Below the pieces are notes generated by a model. That model was not told the DNA's origin. It saw only the letters and a program-made list of their open reading frames with translations, and did no database searches. This document shows, one piece after another, positions 1 to 11,342 of a stretch of 64,000 nt of DNA (position 1 is its first letter; every line of letters starts with the position of its first letter). The DNA is from Chaetomium olivaceum (taxonomy: Eukaryota; Ascomycota; Sordariomycetes; Sordariales; Chaetomiaceae), in contig JAYWVB010000015.1 of the NCBI GenBank assembly GCA_039881045.1, positions 1 through 64,000 on the forward strand, given 5' to 3'. The translations under genes were made by a program, and so were the position numbers.

Positions 1-341
1 TCTAGCCGGGAGCCTTCACTCCTATCAGTTACAAGCGGCCCAAAATCACGAGGATATGTAAAGTAGAAGCAACCCCTCAGTTTGACCTTTGCCGACACCA
101 CTGCACGGCGGGAAGTACCCCGCACCGGAACCAGAAATACAAGAGGTGGCGGAAGAATAGTGCTCATAGGAGCAAGTATCTTGCTCATATAAGCCATGCT
201 AGCTAAGTAGAGAATGGCCATATCCCCAGCCTCTTCTTTATCACCCCTTTTACAGCATTAAATAGACGGTAAATATCATCCCAAGCCAAACCAACACCAT
301 CCTCATCTTTATATCTGGACCCTTCCAATAAGTTCATCACA
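1..341. other. Upstream region of the esterase gene
   Basis: No coding sequence is supported here. The stretch directly upstream of the esterase ATG at 342 is probably its promoter and 5' leader. No clear TATA box or RNA gene was seen. Confidence 0.4.
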
Positions 342-1277
342 ATGGCCACAACCACATGGACATTCAACCCTCTCCCGCCCCTCCCACCAACCCTCTTCCC
401 CAACATCGCCTTCTACAACGCCACCTCCTCCACCTCGCCCAACCTCACCTACCAAATCTCCCTCTCTTACCCCTTCGAATGGGGCCCCCCTTCCCTCCCC
501 ACCACCGCCATCACCACGAACCGCACCGCCCACACCGTCTACGTCCTCGACGGCAACGCCTTCGCTGCCACCGCTTCTGATTTCCTCAAGCGTCGCAAGC
601 CCGTCGACCCCGCCCAGCCCGACGCGCTCATCGTCGGCATCGGCTATCCGCTGACCGACAGCGTGTACGCAATGACCCAGCGCGCCATCGACTTCGGTGC
701 TCCCATCCCCGGCGAGCCCGTCCCCTTTGGCTCCGACGCCTTTTTGGAGTTCATCGACGCGCATCTGCGGCCCTGGGTGCGGGACACGGTGTTCCCGGGC
801 GTTGCGTTCTCGTCGCAGGATGCGCTCTACGGGCATTCGAGCGGGGGACTGTTTGTTACGTGGGCGCTGATTAAGAAGCCGGAGTTGTTCGATACGTGGA
901 TTGCGGCGAGCCCGTCGTTGACGCTGAGGAATGGGACGGTGATTGGGGAGGTCACACAGCGGTTTGGGGATGGGATGGGGATTGAGGGGGAGGTGGAGTG
1001 GAAGCAGAATGCGACGAGACCGGCTGTTTTTGTGGGCTATGGAGAGCTGGAGGATTATCCGGTGAGGAGGAGGACACAGACGGAGGCAGAGTTTCAGGCT
1101 AGGAGGAACTTGCTGCAGAGGTTCTCGCCGGGGAAGTGGAGCCATGAGTTGTATGATCGGTTGGTGGGTAGCGGGAACATGAGGGATGTGGTGTTGAAGG
1201 AATATGCGGGACAGGAGCATGCGAATGTTGGGGGGAGCGCGTTGATGGATGGCATTGCTTACTTCTTGGACTGGTAG
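342..1277 (+). CDS. Alpha/beta-hydrolase esterase, siderophore-esterase type
   Basis: Single-exon gene of 311 residues. It reads as an esterase of the PF00756 / Fes-IroE type, a family that in fungi hydrolyses ester-linked siderophores such as triacetylfusarinine C, or related acyl esters. The nucleophile elbow GHSSGG lies at residues 164-169, with Ser166 the likely nucleophile. The C-terminal segment EYAGQEHANVGG supplies the probable catalytic His. No signal peptide is visible, which fits a cytosolic enzyme. The start at 342 follows CACA and gives the usual family length. Codon third positions are strongly C/G-biased, as in other expressed genes here. No siderophore synthesis gene lies beside it, so the substrate is inferred from family resemblance only; a generic esterase is the alternative. 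Confidence 0.85.
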   Translation: MATTTWTFNPLPPLPPTLFPNIAFYNATSSTSPNLTYQISLSYPFEWGPPSLPTTAITTNRTAHTVYVLDGNAFAATASDFLKRRKPVDPAQPDALIVGIGYPLTDSVYAMTQRAIDFGAPIPGEPVPFGSDAFLEFIDAHLRPWVRDTVFPGVAFSSQDALYGHSSGGLFVTWALIKKPELFDTWIAASPSLTLRNGTVIGEVTQRFGDGMGIEGEVEWKQNATRPAVFVGYGELEDYPVRRRTQTEAEFQARRNLLQRFSPGKWSHELYDRLVGSGNMRDVVLKEYAGQEHANVGGSALMDGIAYFLDW

Positions 1278-1892
1278 GGGTCTTGTGTGAGCTCCTGGAA
1301 TGAGAAGCCGTGCCAGGGGCACAACCAAGACCACCCAGCCCTGAACCCCTCTGCGAAATAGGCTGTTCGGCGACATAGACGGGTGGTTGGACTGCCAATA
1401 GTTGATGCAATGGCACGCCGGGAAGCACTGCCATATTGGGCGCGAATCAGCGGGACATAAATATGTACGTACTGAATGAAGCCTGAATGATACACACGGG
1501 CTGTACGCGCGTGCATGCATATACTTACAGCACAGTACGGAACAGCGCTTCCAAATACACTGCCTCCCAACAGCGATTATGTGATATATCCCGCGTAGTT
1601 GCCTAACCCAGGTAGCCGCAGACTTTGTGGGTGCTGGGGGACATCAATACACCGTCCCGGAACTTATAAACCCGGTCATCCCATCGGCGCCGTTTCCAGG
1701 TGTCCTCAATAAGTTCACAGTACACAGGACAACTGCAGTAGCACTACCTATCATTGACTCACACTCGCAATTCCAGCCATGGCAATTATTACCACAACTG
1801 CGCGATTCCGGTATTCCAATGGCGAAATCGCCACGGTCGAGGCCGCAGCGGCATTCTCCTGAGAGGTGCCCGTGCCGTGAACTCATTCTGGG
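1278..1892. other. Intergenic region with TATA-like box
   Basis: No convincing gene. A TATAAA-like motif lies near 1666-1671, about 110 nt before an ATG at 1779 that opens a 27-codon frame. This may mark the promoter and first exon of the small candidate gene that follows. Confidence 0.3.
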
Positions 1893-2084
1893 ATGACATC
1901 GAGTATTCCTCAAACCCCAGCCCAAAGCTTCTTGAACAATTTCTCGGGGCACGAGCTCACACAGCTCCCCATGGAGCCCAACAGCCCAGACACGCCCGGC
2001 GCCAAGCTTCAACTGCTCTTATGCCTTCTCCAAGAGAAGGAGAAGCGGCTGAATGTGAGGATGAGGGCTGAGCTGAGGGAGTAG
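1893..2084 (+). CDS. Possible small gene or last exon, unrecognised
   Basis: A 63-residue open frame ends with a charged, helix-prone stretch (LLLCLLQEKEKRLNVRMRAE) that looks coding. A short frame starting at 1779 (MAIITTTARFRY) follows a TATA-like box and could be the first exon, joined through a small intron, but no unique splice pair could be chosen. The family is not recognised. It may equally be a chance frame. Confidence 0.3.
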   Translation: MTSSIPQTPAQSFLNNFSGHELTQLPMEPNSPDTPGAKLQLLLCLLQEKEKRLNVRMRAELRE

Positions 2085-3146
2085 GGATGAGACCAGAACC
2101 TCGGTTGAGAATGACAGACAAGGAAATGGCTGGGCGCTAGAATGGAGGAAATGAAAGCGGGCCGTCTTGTGTCTGTTTTTGCAACGGAGCCTTCCTTTAC
2201 ATGTTGATGGCATTTAGGCCTTGCATGTAAAACCCCTGAGGTACTTCTCGAGGATATCTTTCGGCTAGCCGGGCCTTTTATCCGGCTTGATCATTGTATC
2301 AATCATCCTTTGGTGGCCTCGTCAGAGCCCAGCGGTCCAGTTCTTTTTCTATCATTATCTACCTATTGAAAGTAAAAGGTTTCGATACAACGCCAAGGGC
2401 AAGTGGATTACGTATAAACAAAGGCCTTTCGAAAGCCGTGCTATAGGTGATATCGGTAGGTAGTATAGTGGTTACCAAAAAGGGGACGAAGTAGGACATC
2501 TCGCACTCTGCTCCAAGCACTGGCTCACCCCATGGAGCGACTCGGGTGAACAGGGTGAGTCAGGGGTGAGAACGAAGAAAAGACGAAATTAATCTAGATT
2601 AGGAATTAAATAAAGCCTTGCGCTAGTATGCATTGGGAGACCCTAGCTATACTTGGGCGTGCTCGCTTGTCCCGCGCAGCCAGCCTCAATGCCCATGAGA
2701 GGAGGGCGAGCTGTAATTGGGTCGGCATGCCAGATTCTGCGCCCCTCTTTCCCGTTCATTCTCACTTCACTGGATTTCCTATTCCACTTAGGGTGTAATT
2801 ATGCAGGGACTAACGAATTTAGCCAGGCAGACTGTATCAATGAGGCGGCCGAGGCAATCCCGCTGCGTCCCCAGTTGGCGGACGTCTTGGCCCGGGGTCT
2901 CTCACGACGCAGTTTGAGGTATGCCTTTTTCTCGTCAGAATCGCGTCGCCCCTCCCAGAACCTTGATCACAGTTTTGGACGGCCATGAGCATCTTCCCCG
3001 AATGCAACATTCTCCTGTATCGCATCTTTGATCCAGTAGAGCCACGCATCCTTCAAACCTTCATCATTTCTGCCCCACAACTTCATTTCTCGACCACTTC
3101 TCGCCTCTAACTTCCAGTTTGCTTCTTCCCCGAGTTCCTCACCACC
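2085..3146. other. Intergenic region
   Basis: About 1 kb with no supported gene. Frames are short and mutually overlapping. The last 150 nt are pyrimidine-rich (many CTTC/TTCC runs) as in fungal leaders, ending in ACCACC before the HET gene ATG at 3147. Confidence 0.4.
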
Positions 3147-5011
3147 ATGCGACTCATCAACACGGATTTGTCCCCCCCTTCTCACGTCGTGCGGACACAG
3201 GAATTCTTAGGCTTGGAAGTCCCCGAATACGCCATCCTCTCCCGTACGGCACCCTTTTTTACTCTTCCCAGAGAGCGATTTACTTTCTCCCCCTAACAAA
3301 CTTTGAGTATTGATGCTGACAGTCACTTACGCATCACCCCTCCTTAGACACCTGGTCACATCCGGAAGTTACACTCCAAGACCTCGCCACCCCGCCCTCC
3401 GCCCTCCACCCAGATTTGCACTCGAGCCTGAGTAAAATCACGCAAACCTGCGCCCGTGCCCGTAGCTTCGATGGCCTGGACTTTGTCTGGATTGATACGT
3501 GCTGCATCGACAAGAGAAACAAGGCCGAGCTTGACGAGGCCATCAACTCCATGTGGGCGTGGTACCGTCGCGCTAGGGTATGCTATGTCTTCCTGGCTGA
3601 TCTCAAGCCCGGTACTCAGGCGGACCTGGCGGAGGATCTGCCTACGTGTCAGTGGTTCACGCGCGGCTGGACGCTGCAGGAGTTCATTGCGCCGCAGAAG
3701 GTGCTGTTCTTTGATCAAGAGTGGAAGTACAGGGGCAGTCGGGATGAGCTGGCCGAGTTGCTTTGCACTATCACGAAAATCCCAACAGAGGTTCTAAGGG
3801 GACAGGCTGAGTTGGGGCAGTTCTCCATTGCCAGGAGGATGTCATGGGCCGCGAGGAGGGAGACGACGAAAGTGGAAGATATGGCATATTGCTTGTTAGG
3901 AATCTTCGATGTCAATATGACGCTGAACTACGGCGAAGGTATCAAGGCGTTCATCCGGCTCCAGATTACTATTGCGCAAAGCACGGCGGACTTGAGTATC
4001 TTCACGTGGACGGACGACCGGGATCCGTGTCCGCCGTTTGCCGGAATGTTGGCTGAGTCGCCGCGGCAATTTGCGAGTTGCGACAAGGTCGAGACAGTCT
4101 TAGGGGGTTCGGCCTACGACGATTTTACTATTACAACGACAGGCATTCAGGCCGACGGTAGGCTAGTCCAAAACCAAAACCCTCGAAACGGGTTGTGGAG
4201 CGTGGCCCTGGACACTGGCTGCCATATTGAGGGCGAGATGGTAGGGATTTCTGTGCGGAGGATTGGAGGCTCCCTGTGCGCGAGAAGCAACCCTGGCATC
4301 CGCATCAACTTGGGCAGCCTGAATTCTGATTTCGACGAATTCCAACGGCTCGGTCTCCGTCGATTGTTAATCGAGCGGCTAACCTTTGCTACATCGCTGC
4401 CGCCACGATACCCGTTTTCTTCCGGCATTAATCCTGTCCTCGGCAACAGGTTTTCAGCACTCTGTGTCAACTGGGGGCCGGTTGTAGCAGGCAAGTTTGA
4501 CGCCATGCCTAGAAGCCACTGGGACGCCCATGATAGTGTGTCTTTTTGCTGTCATCTTCGCGCAAAGGGTTGGAGTGCATTCTTTGTCAGTGGTCGGATA
4601 GAGTCCAAGGCTATGAAACCAAGGCCGGTGAAGTTCTTCATGGCTTGCTTTGGATGGAACCGGCCGGCGCCGACGGTGGTATTAGCAAGCTTGGAGAACT
4701 TAGGTTCGGCTCGGCGAACCCTGCTGGAGTCGCAGCTGGACCATATTAGGTTTGAGAGCTCAGTGAGGGCTCAATCACTTACCTTTGGGGTTTTTGATGA
4801 AAAGCTCCAGGAGGAACTGATCGCTACAACTCTTGGACCGGTGAAATACTACAAGGGCGGCTCGACACCAAACCAGCCAGCGATGGACTTGCGGGTTGAT
4901 CTGAAGAGGGAATTACGGCCCGAGGTTTGTGTCAACCCAGTCGTGGTGTTGGAGCTGTTTCTTGAGAACCCGTCTGCGTTGATAAAGAGAGACGTGAGTG
5001 CTAAGCTCTAG
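3147..5011 (+). CDS. HET-domain (heterokaryon incompatibility) protein
   Basis: Two exons, 3147-3243 and 3348-5011, give 586 residues; the intron 3244-3347 (gtacgg...ccttag) restores the diagnostic ILSHTW motif across the junction. The N-terminus MRLINTD...YAILSHTW, then FVWIDTCCIDKRNKAELDEA, then RGWTLQEFIAP are the conserved HET-domain blocks in order. HET proteins trigger cell death when incompatible hyphae fuse. Residues after about 250 form an uncharacterised C-terminal half, typical of this architecture. No NACHT, ankyrin or WD repeats follow, so this is a stand-alone HET protein. The reading frame is intact. Its trigger or partner is not visible. Confidence 0.92.
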
Positions 5012-5689
5012 TCAATGCTTAGGTCGCAGGAGAAGGGGAGAAATTAGCAAGACATAACTCGTTTAGATACTTTCTTCAGTGCAGGGATTGGGACAGGCGG
5101 TGTGAAGAGACAATGATGAGCTTAAAAGCCTCACAGCTGGAGTCCGCTCCCTGGCATGACTCCACGTTCGTAAGGAGGAAGGACGGGATTGCGGAGGCGA
5201 GATACAAGCTTCGGAGCCGGAGACAAAACAGTGGAGCAACCAAAAGAACGCTTCTCTGGACAAACAAAGCCTTTGGCTGATGTTTGTGTACCTGTGTCAT
5301 GAACCATTTGGGGATCTTGTAGGCACGCTAATCCAATAAGGTAATATCAGAAGCGCGGGGGAGAACCTTGTGCGGGCAAGAAAGCGTGCGAGTAAGCATC
5401 TATTGGCCTAGGTTGGCTCAGTTCCTTTCCGGGTTGTGCCTCCCCTTCCGCGTCATTTCCTGAAAGCTTCTGGAGGGCAACCTTGAACAGGACTTGGAAC
5501 AATCTGTCTTCTCGGCGAACAAAAGAGAGAAAAATAGCATAGCCCTGGAGGGGAGGATCATAAAAGAAACGCCGCGGCCAAGTACTTCCGAGAGTCCGAA
5601 GAGCCGCACAATCAAAGACGCCAAATTTAAAACGCTCTCTGCTCTCAAGTTACGTACCTTCTCCACCAATAACACCGCCACATCGATCG
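5012..5689. other. Intergenic region, partly chitin synthase remnant
   Basis: No intact gene. The minus-strand frame reaching 5418-5897 probably includes further decayed C-terminal sequence of the chitin synthase relic, but similarity is too weak to delimit it. Confidence 0.35.
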
Positions 5690-7997
5690 TCCCACTCTCC
5701 ATATCAGAAACAACCAGGTCCTCCTGTATTAATAAACAAGAGAGCCCACAAACCGCAACATGAGCAGGCTCGAGTTCGCCTACATCCAGAAACCAAATCT
5801 TGTGCCAGTATGAATCGCCCAAAAACGTAAACGACTGAAGCGACTCGTTTACGACAAAGATGCAAACGAGGACGTTGGAGAAGATGTAGCACGCCACAAG
5901 GTGGACTCGGATGTCGACATTCTGCGTTTGTGTCCGGTTTGACGCTCGCCGTCTTCTGGCTGTTCTCTTTCGGGGGCCTTTTTAGTCCCGTTGCCGTGGT
6001 GTGATCAGAACCTGTAGTGGCTTGGCCGAGTTCCTGCCTGGATGTTGTGTTTGTCCTGGGTTGTGTGTTTTGCCTAGAAGTCGGTCTTTGTGTGATGCTT
6101 GGTGTTCCCGGGCCTTTGGCCCCGTTGGGAACTGTCGCGCCTTGTTTGCGGCCCCATGTCGTGTCATTGATGTCGGAAAGGGCATATAGTATGCTCAGGA
6201 TATTGGTGTAAGAGGTCGAGGTCAACGTGAACCGCGCCCAGCATGTGAATAGGTGCCACGGGTCAAAAGAGACAATAGCCGCGCCGATATAGACGGTAAA
6301 GTATGCCGCAGCCGTGATCAGCACCGTGAGCCACCCAACGCCGGTATAATACTCGTTGATGTAGGCGTATCGGCCGGCACCCGGGATCGAGCCTGGAATC
6401 TACCAATCTCTTGACCAAGTAGATGAGATTCATGAGAAAGCAGCACTGGATAAAGGTAAAAAAGGGGAATGAGTCGATATACGCGACGACGCTCCTCTTT
6501 GGGCGCCTGCCCAGAGCCATGATAAACTGGCAAACCAACGCAAAGAGGTAGCTAATCTGAACTGCGTTCGACGATGGAGGTGGCCGATCTGAAGGAGAAT
6601 TCCCCCAAAGAAGAGTTGTCTGGGGAGTTGCCAGTAATGTCGGTGATAATGAAGAAAGTGAGGAGGTACCCGGCGACGGAGAACCAGACAACAATAAAGG
6701 TGATGACGTTATGAATCATCTGGAGCAAAAACGTAGAAGCCGAAATAGGTTTGTGGGAGCTCTTGGAAACTCCAAACAATAACTCGACGCTGTAAAGCGA
6801 AGAAGCAAACGCACCCGTTAAGCCATCTTCTTCTCTGGTTCATCCAATCGACTGTGTTTGTAGGTATGTCGGTCGTTGCAGTGGCCCCGTTGACGTATGC
6901 GGTGTGCCACTTTAAGCCGGACTTAAGGACGAGATCGAAGCAAACCACTATATCGTCGGCGAGGTATCGGTTGAGCTTCAGTACCGAGTTGAAGATGCCT
7001 TCCTGCTGACTTCGTGCCAATTGGTTGGGTCACCCTCCCAAAATATTTCGATGGGTCTGCCCGCGGATGATCGGAATCTACTACCTGTTAGTCTACACCC
7101 AGAGTTTGTGCTCTATGCTAGTCAAAGCGGGTGCTTACAGACCGGCTCTTGGTGGAATTTCGTACCTGAATGCACTAAAAGCTCCTGGGGGACGGAGAGA
7201 TGGCCGGTTGTACTCTCGAGCGCCCTCTTGAGTGAAACGAAACCTTGTATTTGAAGTATTGTGCCGCAATAATGGGGTTAAGATAGTCCTTCCAATTTTC
7301 AGCGCGGCAGCGGAGCTGACCGCAGGCGCCGCTCAAGTTCTTGTCCGTATAAAATGCGTTCCAGAGCTTAAAGATGCTCTGACTATCAACCTTTGTGCCC
7401 GCATCGACATGCATGATAATCCCAGGGTTGAGTATCCGACCGAAGGCGTTGTATGCCCACCGACACATCTAATCGTCTGCGGCTAGGGGCCGACAGTGAA
7501 ATTGCTCCTATTTGGGGGGACGGGCAACGGTTCGCCTCTGACATCTATCTGACCCTTCCACGGCCTACCTAGGAAGCAACATCAACGAGGGCTCGCTTCC
7601 CGATCTTAGTTACCTCCACGGCTTGCTACCATCCCCTTTAGGACGACCATCAGATTTGATCCCCCCCCCAGGCGTCTTTCAATAAACCGCCACGACGTTC
7701 CGTTGAAGTTTTCGAACTCCGCTACCTTCACGGTTCGCTACCACCCCTTCCAGGACGCCCATTAAAGACCGATGATGGCCAGCATGTCGAGGGCTTGTTC
7801 GTCACAATGGTCTATTCCATCCACGAAATGCAAACAACAACCTTCCGCCATGAGGGGCCACCCTGGTTCCAGAAGTTGCTCGTCGGAGATAAATCTCGTA
7901 CGTTCTCGAATATACAATGCAGCGTCCATGCCAGCAGCCCTCTGTCTTCGTTGTAGTAGCTAACGCAGATCAGGATCCTAGTGCGCCGGTTATACAT
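5690..7997 (-). pseudogene. Decayed chitin synthase (class I-III type)
   Basis: Read on the minus strand, ordered chitin synthase blocks appear in changing frames. ILICVSYYNED..LAWTLH lies near 7970 and DEQALDMLAIIGL near 7780. AFGRILNPG...DAGTK...GACG spans about 7450-7330, PPGAFSAFRYE lies near 7190, and GRPIE..WEGDPT near 7060. YLADD...CFDLV and the catalytic QRRRW follow near 6840. Membrane segments continue to SFDPWHLFTCW near 6250. In life the enzyme would polymerise UDP-GlcNAc into cell-wall chitin at the plasma membrane. At least five frame breaks and several stops separate the blocks, and the canonical LAEDR is YLADD here. The middle block between AIIGL and AFGR is missing from this strand. 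A functional gene is excluded unless the assembly is badly wrong here. Confidence 0.85.
7610..7765. repeat. Imperfect direct duplication inside the chitin synthase relic
   Basis: Two copies of an imperfect segment of about 40 bp, at about 7610-7651 and 7724-7765, share the order TACCT-CACGG-GCTACCA-CCCCTT-AGGACG-CCAT. They sit exactly where the middle of the chitin synthase should be, so a local duplication accompanied the rearrangement. A run of nine C residues lies between them. Confidence 0.55.
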
Positions 7998-8240
7998 GTT
8001 TGGTCAGAGATTGTAGCAGTGCTTTAAAGTGAAACCATTTGGGCTGTCATGAATGGCGGGATCTATAGCAACCAAATTTGTCGGTATTTGCTTCTTCCAA
8101 AGGTAAACAGATAGGAACTGAGGGTTTGATATCTCATTGTGTGGGACTCGGAGTCAGGGCTGTACGAATCCGCCGAGGTTGTCACAACGTACGGGACCTC
8201 AACGGAACGTGGCTAAGTTGTGAGAGAAATCAAGCCGCCA

Positions 8241-8460
8241 GGCGTACAGGAAGAGGTAACGCTGGAAGTAGATTCGATGGGCAGGTACACTACCGCTCAT
8301 CTGGTAAGTCATGAACCAGGCGACTATCCCTTGTTTTGCAGCGCCGAAATACTAACGTAATTGCCAATGCAGTTGAATATACGACTCACCTCTCAGTCAC
8401 GGCTACGGGTAATTGGTGCCGTAATATGCCTCCAGTGCAGGTTACCTATGCTGTGCCCTT
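8241..8460 (+). pseudogene. Inverted internal fragment of the chitin synthase
   Basis: On the plus strand, opposite to the relic beside it, are QEEV..EVD...TTAHL (8249-8303), an intron-like gap gtaagt...ctaac...cag (8304-8372), and EYTTHLSVT followed by NMPPVQV (8375-8450). In chitin synthases these blocks (xTAHxxEYTTQLSV, then PPVQ) lie between the AIIGL and NAFGR motifs. That is precisely the piece absent from the minus-strand relic at 5690-7997. The pieces look like one ancestral gene with an internal segment inverted and moved past its 5' end. Similarity was recognised by eye. Confidence 0.6.
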
Positions 8461-8615
8461 TATCGAGTCGTCAGTGAGCCAGGTAAGCCAAGGCCACCTT
8501 TTGCCCAAACCTTATCTTCCGGAACAAAGGCAATCGGGCACAGTTTTCCGGTCAGCTTGTCGCTTTTGATGTGGGTGTGTATAACTAAGGAAGGAATTAC
8601 ATTAGTACTAGCTGG

Positions 8616-9899
8616 CTAGCTGATTGTACTGAATCGTGAATAAGCCACACCGCCATATAATTCCGACGTTCCATGGCTTTCATAACCTCCGACAAGTTCA
8701 TGCTGCTGTTGCGTTCCGACTAGTTCGGCGGGCCCGTTTTCACCCGACAGTTCAGAGGGTCGGCATGTTTGCCCATCCAGCTCCGACGTATTGGATGCCG
8801 GAGTCATCTCATGTAGCTCTGCACGCTGCCACCCATTTCCATCCAACTCCACCTTCTGGAACAGGTCGTCCGGACGATCTACAGCGAGCTGTTGCTGGCG
8901 ACGGTGGCGTATCATGAGCACGATTCCGGCTAGTACCACAACGGCGGCGCCTAGAACACCGCCGATAATAACCCCCAATCTGCGACGTAGTTAAAGTGGT
9001 ATTAACTTCGGAGACGCTGTCTGTGGCTGTTGAAGAGGGTTCGGAGACGCGATCTGCGGCTGTTAAAGGGGGGTCGATCCTCGTCGTTGTCCATGAGCTC
9101 ACCATGTGTTGGATTCGCCACACGTAACTGTTGAAAAGTCATGGCACCGGAAACGGTCATGACACCGGAAACGGTCATGACACCGGAAACGGTCATGACA
9201 CCGGAAACGGTCATGACACCGGAAACGGTCATGACACCGGAAACGGTCATGACACCGGAAACGGTCATGACACCGGAAACGGTCATGACACCGGAAACGG
9301 TCATGACACCCGGAAACTGACAAGACAAAGGAGAGATTTAGGATAAAGCCACTCGCTCTGAAGAACTCTGAGAAAGGGGGGGGACAGACGGAACAATCGA
9401 TCAATTCTTTCTCCCCATCTTTCCATCTGAATGTCGTTTCCAACACCATGGACCCCATAGTTATCATCATGGTCTCAGTGACGACGTTCAGCCTGAGCGT
9501 CAGGCGACAAGGTGAATCCGCGGCCATGGCGCACATAAAGCCGATCGGGCAACAATCGCCTATCGACGGTTTGTTAGGTGGCTGCCCCGTATCTTTGAGT
9601 AGGTATTGTGTGAGCGCCAACCTCCCACTGATTGCGGGCATGAATGGTATCCGCGGAGCCCGGTACATTCCGAGACAGAATCTGAAGCTGAAGTTTGTTG
9701 TCGAATCGGGTTGCAAGCAAAGCTGTTCTTGGGCGCAGATGAGGCCAGTTGGGCAGCACCCCGGGCCATTCTCGACACATGAAAAATAACCCGTCCTCCC
9801 ACAGGCGGAGGGGATTGCTGTTGTGCCCAAATCTCCCTCTGCGTAGGCATTTCCAAGAAGAGATGTAAAGGTTATGAGAATGGAGAAGCGTCGCAGCAT
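8616..9899 (-). pseudogene. Broken paralogue of the cysteine-rich membrane protein gene
   Basis: This is the decayed tandem copy of the gene at 10397-11342. The signal peptide and first cysteine module are intact from 9899 (ACGRTGYFSC..GPGCCPTG). A one-base shift follows before the module ECTGLRGYHSCPQS. After the second CCP module (GDCCPIGFMCA) the reading runs into sequence absent from the sister gene and then into an 18-bp minisatellite. A second one-base shift just before IIGGVLGAA separates the membrane helix and cytoplasmic tail (8616-8978). The tail matches the sister in HELVGGYESHGTSELYGG. Two shifts plus an inserted repeat argue for a true pseudogene. The live protein would be a single-pass membrane protein; its function is unknown. 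Confidence 0.75.
9139..9318. repeat. 18-bp minisatellite, about ten tandem copies
   Basis: Ten head-to-tail units of 18 bp (TCATGACACCGGAAACGG) begin at 9139 and repeat without spacers. The first unit carries G for A in CATGG, and the last has an extra C and diverges. The eight internal units are identical by eye, so the array is young or recently homogenised. Since 18 is divisible by three, it stays open in all frames, giving SGVMTV or FRCHDR hexapeptides depending on frame. It is an insertion relative to the intact paralogue. Confidence 0.95.
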
Positions 9900-10396
9900 T
9901 TTGAGTTGACTTGGGCGTGAGCGAGAGTAGAACTGCAGAACTAAGCGACAATAAAACTAGGTACTTGGAACGGATCAGCGGGGGAAGCTCTAGAGGCACC
10001 TTTTATTCTCACTTTTCAGGGTATCAACGTTCCACAGCAGAATACAATCTATTATATAGGCAACGATTTGCGGCGAGGGGCTGAGTTACCCACACTCACA
10101 CCCTGTCCCCCGCCTCCTTGGCTCTGTCTAAGGTACGAACTGCTGGTGGGGGCGTCCAAACGACGGGCTCCGTCATCGGGAATAAAGAAAGAATTTAGCA
10201 GAGAGGGGTTCTGCAATAGGGCAGCGGATGCGGAGGGGCGAGTGGTTGGTGGGCTAATCCAGACCGTGGTATTGGGGGCGGTGTTGTAAGACCGTAAGAC
10301 GGAAAGGCTCCCGGTATTGGGCCAAGGCAATGCAGCTATAACTGAGTCGTTGTCAGAATGTACATATAAATCTGAATGTTGTGATCTATGACCTAT
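9900..10396. other. Intergenic spacer between the tandem paralogues
   Basis: About 500 nt between the 3' end of the intact copy (stop at 10397) and the 5' end of the broken copy (start at 9899), both on the minus strand. It should hold the promoter of the broken copy and terminator of the intact one. The word CTATCTAGGTACC lies at 10393-10405. Confidence 0.4.
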
Positions 10397-11342
10397 CTAG
10401 GTACCCATATCCAATGGTGAATAGGGCACAGCGCCATGCAGTTCTGACGTTCCATGGGTCTCGTAACCTCCTACAAGCTCATGGTGAAGGTGCTTCCCCG
10501 CCAGTTCAACAGGCCCGGTTTGGCTTGACAATTCAACGAACTGGCGCACTTTCCCATATAGCTCCGGTGTTTGATACCCTGACGCTGTGTCCTTTGACTG
10601 CCCGTCCAGCTCCGCCTTCTCGAACCGGCTCTCGGGGCTCTCTGCGCCGAATCTTCGTTGTCGAATACGGCGTATCAAGATCACGATTCCGGCGAGTACC
10701 AGAATGGCGGCACCTAGAACACCACCAATGATACCCCCAACCTGCTGCGTACTTAAGCCACTGTCATTCGAAGGCTCGGTTTCCCGAGGACCGGAATCAG
10801 AGCTCGTCCCTGTTTCTGAGAGGAGTTCCAGGACACGGTCTACGGCAGCCGTCAAGGAGGGACTGGTTGTCCTCGTCGCTGTCTCGAGGCCAAGTATCAC
10901 ACCGGAAGCCCCGGTAATCGTTGAGGTGACTGTTTCAGTGCTCATGGCCAGCCTGAGTGTTAGGCGACAGGGTGCACTCGTTTCCGTGGCACACATATAT
11001 CCGTTCGGACAACAATCGCCTATCGACAGTTTGTTAGGGTTGTTTTCAGCCCCAACTTCAAGCAAGGTATGGGTACACACCTTTTAGTGATTGTGGACAT
11101 AAATGATACCCGTGACGACCAGCGCATTCCATGACAGAATTTGCCACCGGGGCGCGCTTGGTCACGCAGGCCATCTGTTCACAAATGAATCCAACTGGGC
11201 AGCACGCAAGTTCCCCGGGACATTGAAAGTAGCCGGTACGCCCACACGCAAAAGAAATTGCCGTCGTGCTCGAATCTTCCTGTGAATAGACATTTTCGGG
11301 AAGAGAAATCAAGAGCAAGAGAATGGAAAAGTGACGGAGCAT
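10397..11342 (-). CDS. Cysteine-rich single-pass membrane protein
   Basis: Two exons, 11342-11081 and 11019-10397, with a 61-nt intron (gtgtgt...CTAAC...tag), give 294 residues. A signal peptide (residues 1-20) is followed by CCP/CxxG modules: ACGRTGYFQC, ELACCPVGFIC, GRHGYHLCPQS and GDCCPNGYMC. Next come a Ser/Thr-rich stalk and a membrane helix (QVGGIIGGVLGAAILVLAGI). A basic stop-transfer sequence follows, then a cytoplasmic tail of about 90 residues with repeated ELY/ELDG/ELVGG words. The layout resembles fungal wall-stress or receptor-like single-pass proteins, but the family is not recognised. Joining the exons restores the SLKGDCCP reading found in its broken tandem paralogue, which supports the intron. 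Confidence 0.75.

Noticed and set aside
309..1520. 403-residue minus-strand frame opposite the esterase
   Set aside because: It is rich in His/Arg/Pro and Gly/Val runs, with no motif, and mirrors the C/G-biased codons of the esterase on the other strand.
9139..9318. Could the 18-bp array be a CRISPR
   Set aside because: Units are directly adjacent with no spacers, and the DNA is eukaryotic.
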